Positions 56,962-64,000 of a DNA stretch of 64,000 bases are shown here, in pieces. The stretch comes from Castanea sativa (lineage: Eukaryota; Streptophyta; Magnoliopsida; Fagales; Fagaceae): assembly GCF_040712315.1 (NCBI RefSeq), contig NC_134019.1, positions 32,675,373 to 32,739,372 on the forward strand. The letters are read 5' to 3'. The notes under the pieces are model-generated. The model had not been told where the DNA came from, did not search any database, and saw nothing but the letters and a program-made list of their open reading frames with translations. The translations under genes and the position numbers were made by a program. Positions within the stretch are counted from its first letter, which is position 1, and each line of letters opens with the position of its first letter.

Positions 56962-57401
56962 TCCTAATTCTAGAGTGAGGAAAAGAAATTGAAGAAAAAA
57001 GAAGGAAGGAATGAGGAAACTTACTGTGGCCTCTAGGAATTGGTGATCTTGGTTGAAGATTCTATGAACGGGACGATACGCTCGGCAGAAAGAAAGTTGA
57101 AAGGGTAGGGGTGTGAAAAAATAGTATGAGGAATCAAAAAGAACTATTTATAAGGAGAAAGCATTTAATGAAAAAGAAGCATGAAAGTATTTTTAAATTA
57201 TTTTTCGTAACTCCAATGCGTGGCTTCAGTTCACGAAGCGTTAGGTCATGATTACGGTTAGACATGACAGCCTGACATAACGCTCCTTTTTAGAGAGCAT
57301 TAATAACCATCATATCCTTCACTTAATGACTGACGGTTAGGCTTCCCGAGGAGTCTATAGCATGTCAAATTGTCCTTGATTCATTCCTGGTAGTTGGACA
57401 C

Positions 57402-57418
57402 AAATCAAGGGGGGGCTA
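57402..57418 (+). other. Tat polypurine tract
   Basis: AAATCAAGGGGGGGCTA immediately upstream of the 3' LTR. Confidence 0.85.
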
Positions 57419-57419
57419 T

Positions 57420-57635
57420 TGTACAAGACATTATCTCGATCCCATTGGGCCTTGGGCCTTGGCCCGAGCAATCTCTAGTAATATCACCAAGCCCAAAGTC
57501 TCATGGTAGGCCCATTTTGTTTTGGATGCTTGGTAGACAAGCCCATACTGATCAGATATGATTTGGTCGAGAATACAGTTACTCGGAATAGCCCATGACA
57601 TCAACAGCTCGGTATTGCCTTAGGGAGTATCGCTG
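57420..57635 (+). repeat. Tat 3' LTR, truncated
   Basis: First 216 bp of the LTR (TGTACAAGAC...GAGTATCGCTG), ending abruptly where chromovirus sequence begins. The remaining roughly 300 bp seen in the 5' LTR are missing. Confidence 0.88.
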
Positions 57636-57695
57636 CCTAGGGGGTCACCATCACTTCTTTGCCTTGAGTCAAGGGTACTTCTTGCTCATTTTCAA

Positions 57696-59126
57696 GTGCA
57701 ACCAACCTTAGTTAAAAAGGTGAAGATTTCTCTAGGGTCTGATCCTAATTTGGTAAAGATTATGGAAGAGGTAAAGGAAGTTAATCGAGCTGAGTTTGGC
57801 ATTCATGGTGATGGTGTTTTACGATTTAGAAATCAATTATGTGTTCCCGATAATACTAAATTAAAAAGGGAAATTATGGAGGAGGCTCATAAATCTACAT
57901 ACATTGTTCACCTAGGTAGCACCAAAATGTATCGAGATCTCAGAGAAGTGTATTGGTGGAATAATATGAAAAGAGAGATTACAGATTTTGTATCCTGATG
58001 TTTAATTTGTCAGCAAGTTAAAGTTGTACATCAAAGGCTTGCTGGATTACTTTAGCCTCTCAGTATTCTGGAGTGGAAGTGGGATGGACTTTGTGACTGG
58101 ATTGCCTAAGTCAGTTAAGGGTCATGATGCTATATGGGTAATAGTGGATAGATTGACCAAGTCTTCCCATTTTCTACCAATCAAGACATGTTTTCATTGG
58201 ATAGATTGGCTCAATTATATGTTATGGAAATAGTGAGATTGCATGGAGTTCTTGTCTCTATAGTCACTGATAGAGACCCTCGTTTCACCTTTAAGTTTTG
58301 GAACAGTTTACACAAGGCTATGGGAATCAAGTTGGATTTAAGTACAGCTTTTCATCCTCAAACTGATGGGCAGTTAGAAAGAATGATACAGACACTTGAA
58401 GACATGCTAAGAGCCTGTATGTTAGACTTGAAAGGTAGTTGGGAGACTCACTTACCTTTAATTGAGTTTGCATACAATAACAGTTACCATTCCAGCATAG
58501 AGATGGCTGTTTTTGAGGCATTGTATGGCCGAAAGTGTAGGTCACCTATTTGTTGGAATGAAGTGGGTGAAAGGAAGTTGCTTGGTCCAGAACTAGTTCA
58601 GTTGACTATGAAGAAGATTCAGTTGATTCATGAAAGACTTCTAGCTGCTCAAAGTAGGCAAAAGAGTTATGCAGATAATAGAAGGCAAGACTTAGAGTTT
58701 CAAGTTGGGGATCATGTATTCTTAAAGGTCTCTCCATCGAAGGGTGTGATGAGGTTTGGGAAGAAAGGCAAATTAAGTCAAAGGTATATTGGTCCTTTTG
58801 AGATCTTGGATAGAGTGGGCAATGTATCTTATAGGTTGGCATTGCCACCAGCTTTGTCAAATTTTCATAATGTATTCCACGTATTAGTGTTACGAAAATA
58901 CATGCTTGATCCATCACATGTTTTGGAATATGAGCCGATCAATGTTAGAGAGGACTTGGCTTATGAGGAGCAACCAGTGCAGATTCTTGATAGGAAGGAT
59001 CAAGTGCTACGTTCAAGGAATATATCCTTAGTGAATGTGTTGCGGAGAAATCATGCAGTTCAAGAAGCGACATGGGAAAAAGAGGAAGACATGAAAGAAA
59101 AATTCCCCAATCTATTTTCTAATTGA
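57696..59126 (+). pseudogene. Chromovirus integrase with C-terminal chromodomain
   Basis: Zinc domain: RNQLCVPDNTKLKREIMEEA, then H at YIVHLG, then CLICQQVK after a stop at 57,996. Core: [20 protein letters not shown] (first D), [26 protein letters not shown] (second D), AFHPQTDGQLERMIQTLEDM (E), then FAYNNSYHSS, ALYGRKCRSPICWNEVGERK. C-terminal: GDHVFLKVSPSKGVMRFGKK, YIGPFEILDRVG, YRLALPPALSNFHNVFHV. A chromodomain ends the protein (EEQPVQILDRKDQVLRSRNI ... ATWEKEEDMKEKFPNLF). Frame changes at about 58,020-58,080 and 58,187 break the N-terminal half; the last 312 codons (58,188-59,126) are open. Chromodomains guide integration to heterochromatin (family knowledge). Confidence 0.92.
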
Positions 59127-59171
59127 AGTACGTCAGTTTAGAGGACTAAACTTATTTTAAGAGGGGAAGAG

Positions 59172-62100
59172 TGTAATACCCCACATACTTTTATTTGAGG
59201 TTATTATTATATTTTTTTTCTTTTAAATGTAATTGATGGGCCATAGGTATTCTTTTTATTAGTAACTGCAGCTTGCTACCCCACTAAGTCCACATCTTTA
59301 ATATGAACTACAGGGTAGAGGAAGAGATAATCAGGGTTTTCATAGAAAGGGTTTTATCAAAGAGGCTAAGAGGTTTTTTTCCTTGGAGTTTAGAGCACAT
59401 ACAAGTGAAGAGGTAATCAAATTGTTCAAGGTATGATTTCTCACCATTAGAAACAAAGAATTAAGGAATTAGAATTTTATCATGGAAAACTTTAGTGGTG
59501 TGTATATTGTTAAATTGGTAATTTCTTAGATTACAATTTTATATTGTTTTTGTAAGTGCACAATTTGTACCCGGACCCAACTGCGTGATGGGTTTAGGCC
59601 CAAAAAGCCTTATACAATCAAATTTGTAGAGCGTGGGCTTGAAACCTAGGTTTTTTTGGATATTGGATAACAAGTATGGTGGGCTAGATTGCCATTACCT
59701 ACACAATAAATGGATAATATAACAAAAACTCTCCTCGGACGTAAGCCGGGGATGATTTGTATTGCCTTTCATTTTATAAACAATAGATTAAAACTGAAGG
59801 TGATGTGTACAGTGTTTCTTTCTTTCCTTTTCTTTCACTTTTTCTTCGTCCTCTCTCTAGAATGCCTCTCTCTTCCCTTTATATCATCCTCCTTCTTCCC
59901 TTCATCTTCCACGTATGGATCAAATCAATGATCCAGATACTTGTCCCATCCACCGCCCTCTAGAAGTCTTCAAACAACAGCTGTAAGGCTGATCTATACT
60001 GTTCAGATGTCATTTTCCCATTAATGCGGCCAGAAGGGTAGGTGCAGAGTCTTTAATGTGGTGATAACAGCTTTTTCCCTGATATTTCTCTTTCGTTCTT
60101 CCTCTCTATAGTTGTGTGAACATATCTTCACCTAACAGACCTTCCAGAATTCTCTTCCAAACATCATGACGCGTTGTACGATCTTCACTTGACTTGGTCG
60201 AGAAGATGCCCCTCCTCGGACAACCCCATCAACCTTTCTAGCAAGAGCTTGCTTGTGGACTTTAAGGCTCTGCTTGGACAAATTAATACCTCTAAATCAG
60301 GCCCAGGGCCCAAAAGCGTATTTTGACCATTCTGCCCCCACAGTTTCAATTATTCTTGAATCCTAGGTAGACACTGTTCGGAGTCTAAAGCAAAAGCCAA
60401 AATTATTTAAACCATGAATAAGGCTCCATTGTGTTCGTAGGACTATAAGGGCTTTAAGGCTAATGATCTACCATAATGTCAATTCTGGATTGTTGGACAA
60501 TTTGCACCCGGCCCCACACATGTTTCACTAGCTAGCTCCCATTTTGTCAAAGTTCTATTTTTTCTCTATTGATAGCTTTAATGGTCTATTGCCTAGGTGT
60601 TGACTATTTCTAAACACAATGAACCATTTAAGGGTTCAACATGGCTACATTTAAAAAAAAAAAAAAAAGGACAAATGTGAGATTTTCATACCAAAATTCT
60701 CACATTAAATCCGTAGGGTCAATGAATGTAAATCCATGAACAATGTCATATTGGTTTTGGCCCACTATTTGCATTGGGGATTATATATTAAATCCTAAAG
60801 TGTTGGCTACGACATTCCTCTTAGTAAAATGAGTTTCAATTAATGCAATGATGTATTGTTGATTAGAATACCATTGATCAGAAAAATGTTAATTTAGTGC
60901 TGAAAGTGTTATTAGTTTAGCAAGGTATAATCCTAGTGAGTCCATTTGTATAGTTTTATAAGCTTTATATTTTGTAGAAGATATTAAGTATATTTCTATG
61001 ATTGATTATAGGTCCCGTTTAAGAGTATTTTGAGACTATTTGGAGGGTGTTTCAGTTGGACTTTCAAAGTGATTCAAATGCTATAAGTAATTATGCATAA
61101 TATGCATAATTTTTGTCCCTTAGGTTCTTAGAAGTTAAAAGTTTTCAAAAGTTTTGTATTTCAAACTTATATTTTCTAAAGTTTGTCAAAAGTAGTTTTG
61201 CATCATTGAAAGAGAAATTTCGACCGTTAAATAATGTTTTAAAGAGATACTTTAAATTTTAAATAATGTTTTAAATGTCCAAATCTCATTTAAAAGATGA
61301 TTTTTAAACTAAACTATTTTCCAAAAATAATCAAATTTCAAAGTAATTTTTCTAAAAAGGTCCTTGTTCCTTAAATTTGTTAAAACCAAGTGATTTCAAA
61401 GCCATATTCCTATTCTCCAAATGGTATTTAAAATGTTTTTTTTAGCAAATTGAAATTTCAGATTTACTCAAGAATTATATTATATTTGTATAAATTCCTC
61501 AATTCCTATTTATTCCCTAAGGGAGTCAAACATCCTTTGATTTATGTATCAATTTAATATTGAGATATTCGATATTTCTTTATTGTTGGAATAATTGTTA
61601 ATATTATGAAAATTATTCTATGATGTATAAACTTTGTTTGTTTGTTTGTTTGTTTGTTTTTTTTTGGTGATATGTGACTCAAAATGAGTATTTTTAGAAT
61701 TGATCAGATATATGTGTAAATCCGCTCACAGGATTGTATGTGAGAATATGTGTTGATCCCTCACCAGAAGGGGTTAGATGTTGGTATCCGCTCACAAGAT
61801 TGTATGTGAAAATATGTGATGTGTATATGTGACACTGTGCTTTGATCAATTATATGTATGTGATTTCAAATGATTTTAAGATGTGATTACATATGTATTA
61901 AGTGATTCAATATATGTTTTGTGGAATAATTATTTTTGATATCATTGAATGAGTTTGTGAAAAATCAAAATACTTATGCTTTGCTTGACTCTATTCCGTT
62001 GTGTATTCTATATAATTACTTACTAGATATGTGGCTCACCCCATCAATTACTATTTTCAGATTAAAGCGTAGTTGGGAATATAGAACCTTTGGATCGCTT

Positions 62101-62576
62101 TGTAAGGTGTGAGGCAGAGCGTGGAAGTTGTAGGCAACTTTAGTATTTCTTGAAGACTTATAGAATTTTAGTAACCTTTATTTTGTAATTCATGTTTTAC
62201 ATAGTGGAGATTATTTCCAATTTGTGGAGTTTAGATATTTGTAAGAGGTTTTTAAGAGTATTGTTTCTTTGGAGTTTTAATTTATTTTGGATTGTTTATG
62301 TTTATTATTGAGTTATATAAGTTCAGCAAGTTAGTCATGCATCTAAATTCACGTTCCATGGATTTGGGTCATAGTTAGACTCATACGATAAAGAATGAAA
62401 TATGAAGAACAAAATCTTCATTGTAGATGATTGCAAGTATTTAATTAGATGAAGATCTTCAAAAAAAAAAAAACTATAGCATATATCATCATTCATTGTG
62501 AAAATTTAAATATTGTGGAACGATTATGACATTCATTATCATTCTTTGTAACATTTTTTGGTGAGTAGGTATTACA
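59172..62576 (+). repeat. Chromovirus 3' LTR (with nested insertion)
   Basis: Starts TGTAATACC right after the purine tract and ends GGTATTACA, a perfect 9-bp inverted end pair. 3,405 bp including a nested solo LTR of about 792 bp. Internally, CCGCTCACAGGATTGTATGT is repeated at about 61,723 and, in slightly changed form, at 61,788, and a TTTG run lies at about 61,637-61,660. The right boundary rests on the inverted ends alone, since the 5' LTR is not available for comparison. Confidence 0.75.
59551..60342 (+). mobile_element. Probable solo LTR nested in the chromovirus LTR
   Basis: 792 bp from TGTAAGTGCACAATTTG to CATTCTGCCCCCACA. It differs in composition from the surrounding LTR, with C-rich ACCCGGACCCAAC and CTCCTCGGACGTAAGCC. 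The flanks are GTTTT (59,546-59,550) and GTTTC (60,343-60,347), four of five bases identical. A short related phrase (GACAATTTGCACCCGGCCCC) lies at about 60,495. Confidence 0.6.
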
Positions 62577-63090
62577 TTTAGTAAATAGGTTCTAAGAAAT
62601 AATTGTCATAGTAAATAGATATTCAAATAGCTATTTTAAATTTAAGTATATGACTTCATACTTCTTCAATAAAAAAATCTATATTAATTTTCTAACTAAA
62701 AGGGTACCACGTGCCTTGCATGTGCAACCCACACTAGTGTTTGTAAGATTACGTTACTTTTGTTCTCTTTTTATATCTCATATTTGGAATTAAGTTTGAT
62801 GCTAAAAGAAAATTGTTGATGACCATTTTGAGACCCAATAGCAAGAAGAATCCCAACAATATGGGCAGAGGATAGTTAGTGGATGGTTAGAAGAACCATT
62901 AAGCCTAGATGGCAGGAGCAGTGGTTCGTAGGCCCATAAAGTACATAAATGGGCTTTGAGGAAAGCAAATGGGCCTAAAGGAGCCCAAAAAGAGAAGTAG
63001 AAAATCCATGGGCATTATGTGACCTAGCAAAGTAAGAATGGGTCACGGCAAGCCCGAAGTAATGAAGTAAGAAAGTAAGGGGTTGATGGG
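62577..63090. other. Spacer between gypsy elements
   Basis: AT-rich to about 62,830, then more balanced text with repeated GGGCC/GCCCA motifs that appears to belong to the next retroelement. No LTR end could be fixed. Confidence 0.4.
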
Positions 63091-63096
63091 AAACCC

Positions 63097-64000
63097 ATGA
63101 GCCCAAGGATGAGGAATAAGGTAATTGGGTTAGGGGGCCCAAGGGAGTTAGTAAAAGCCCATGGGTATGCAGAATTAGGAAATGGGACAAGGATACCCAA
63201 GGAAAGCTCAGTATTAAAACCACGAGGTACCTTTGTACCTAGGTGGGAAGACATCCAAAGTGATCCAGAACCTGATCTAAGGGAGTTGCTATCGCAGAAG
63301 AAGAAAAGGAAGGAAGCACCCGCTGTAGAGTCAGATGACACACTACAATGTGTCAAGGTCCGAGGCCCTGATGGTAGGATTGTATAAAAATTATGAAGGT
63401 GCGCGGGGCCCACATGTGAAATGTAAGCAGGCCCCAGACAAGAGTGGCAGCTCAAAAGCTTGGTGTGTTGTGTGGCTCAAGAAAGCTTGGAGGAGGAGAG
63501 TAATAAAGAGAAAGATGAGGAAGTTATGGCAGAAAAGGATGTACAGGTTGTGGCAGAAGAAAAATTGGAGGAAATTAACCTGGGGTTGGACCCACAGGAA
63601 CCAAGACCCATCTCAATTAGTTCAAGACTGTCAGGAAAAGGAGAAATTAGAATTGATACTGTTGCTGAAAGAATTCAAAGATGTCTTCGCATGGGATTAC
63701 AATGAAATACCAGGATTGAATCCTAGGCTACTAGTGCATACATTGAATGTGGACCCCGAGGCCAAGCTAGTGGCCCAACCTGCCAGGATATTCCACATTG
63801 AGATAGAAGAGCCAATAGTCAAGGAGGTATAGAAATTGCTGGCCGCAAGATTCATTAAGCCCATTCAACACCCGCGCTGGCTATCTAACATAGTGCTAGT
63901 GAAGAAGTAGAACGGGTAGATAAGGTATTGTGTGGATTTCAGAAATCTCAAAGGACGAATTTCCACTACCAAACATGGATCTACTGATAGATTCTACGAT
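63097..64000 (+). pseudogene. Ty3/gypsy polyprotein fragment running off the window
   Basis: Plus strand. 63,097-63,387 encodes a linker typical of gypsy polyproteins (PRGTFVPRWEDIQSDPEPDL, RELLSQKKKRK). After frame changes, 63,640-64,000 encodes the N-terminal part of reverse transcriptase: LILLLKEFKDVFAWDYNEIP, GLNPRLLVHTLNVDPEAK, a stop at 63,830, LLAARFIKPIQHPRWLSNIV, LVKK, stops, then RYCVDFRNLK. At least four stops or shifts. The catalytic YxDD lies beyond the right edge, so the lineage is unresolved. Confidence 0.85.

Larger units (their letters stand above)
40372..57635 (+). mobile_element. Ty3/gypsy Tat-lineage retrotransposon, decayed and interrupted
   Basis: 5' LTR 40,372-40,896, a PBS-like TTGGCATCATCTGTGGGGA (40,898-40,916), gag, protease, RT, RNase H, a second RNase H, integrase, a long 3' region with an antisense ORF, a polypurine tract AAATCAAGGGGGGGCTA (57,402-57,418) and a truncated 3' LTR (57,420-57,635). 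The dual RNase H and the antisense extra ORF are lineage marks of Tat elements. The element is split by a copia-type insertion at 41,111-48,848 and its coding region has many stops, so it is dead. Confidence 0.9.
57636..62576 (+). mobile_element. Chromovirus (Tekay/Del-type Ty3/gypsy), 5'-truncated
   Basis: Contains the end of the RNase H spacer, integrase with chromodomain, a purine tract TTTAAGAGGGGAAGA and a long 3' LTR. The 5' LTR, gag, protease and RT are absent; the left edge is fused to a truncated Tat LTR at 57,635/57,636. Confidence 0.85.

Noticed and set aside
58606..58917. 103-codon minus frame
   Set aside because: Antisense shadow of the open chromovirus integrase frame.
63024..63455. 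143-codon minus frame near the right edge
   Set aside because: Antisense to a gypsy polyprotein linker that shows recognisable motifs on the plus strand.
1..64000. CRISPR arrays, bacterial operons, rRNA genes or viral genomes outside retroelements
   Set aside because: No regularly spaced short identical repeats with unique spacers, no ribosome-binding-site-led gene strings and no conserved rRNA text. The repeats present fit plant transposons, microsatellites and the intron-like array.

Overview
The window looks like nuclear DNA of a woody dicot. It is AT-rich and full of intron-like T-tracts, and it carries plant-type SINE, LINE, copia, gypsy, Mutator and PIF/Harbinger sequences. The tRNA-derived SINE at the left edge and the oak/chestnut-like flavour of several repeats suggest Fagales, but that is an impression from memory and not a measurement. 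No complete ordinary host gene was found. The only reading frame that looks intact and functional is a PIF/Harbinger transposase.

Layout. 1-211: a full-length SINE with a 14-bp target duplication. 230-480: a promoter-like block with G-box, TTTCGCGAAA palindrome and TATA box. About 480-23,389: a roughly 23-kb T-rich non-coding array built of degenerate, head-to-tail, intron-like modules. On top of it lies a younger tandem duplication: unit 1 at 508-9,662 and unit 2 at 9,663-14,843, the latter lacking about 4.1 kb. LINE 3' ends have landed in the array at 4.95, 13.2 and 16.3 kb. The array ends abruptly at about 23,388 against a truncated methylesterase-family exon on the minus strand.

23.4-28.2 kb holds broken host-gene pieces (methylesterase, CNOT9-like, ALDH-like), a LINE fragment, a solo LTR and a small MITE. 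28,211-32,955 is a PIF/Harbinger element with TTA target duplications, matching TIRs, a Myb/SANT-like ORF1 with one nonsense codon, and a three-exon DDE transposase predicted at 401 aa with D175, D252 and E300. 33-40.4 kb is repeat-rich: local duplications, a T-run MITE, a 93-bp minisatellite, and a Mutator-like element whose right TIR is split by a solo LTR of the same family as the one at 25.3 kb.

40,372-57,635 is a decayed Ty3/gypsy Tat-lineage element (LTR, gag, protease, RT, two RNase H domains, integrase, an antisense additional ORF, truncated 3' LTR). Its gag is interrupted by a complete 7.7-kb minus-strand copia-type element (41,111-48,848, TSD GTTTC) that has gag and a Transposase_32-type ORF but no visible pol. 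At 57,636 the Tat element is joined to the 3' half of a chromovirus-type gypsy element (integrase, chromodomain, long 3' LTR to 62,576), which holds its own solo-LTR insertion. The right edge runs into another decayed gypsy pol.

The target duplications and split elements give a relative insertion history for much of the right half. No CRISPR array, bacterial feature or functional tRNA/rRNA gene was seen.
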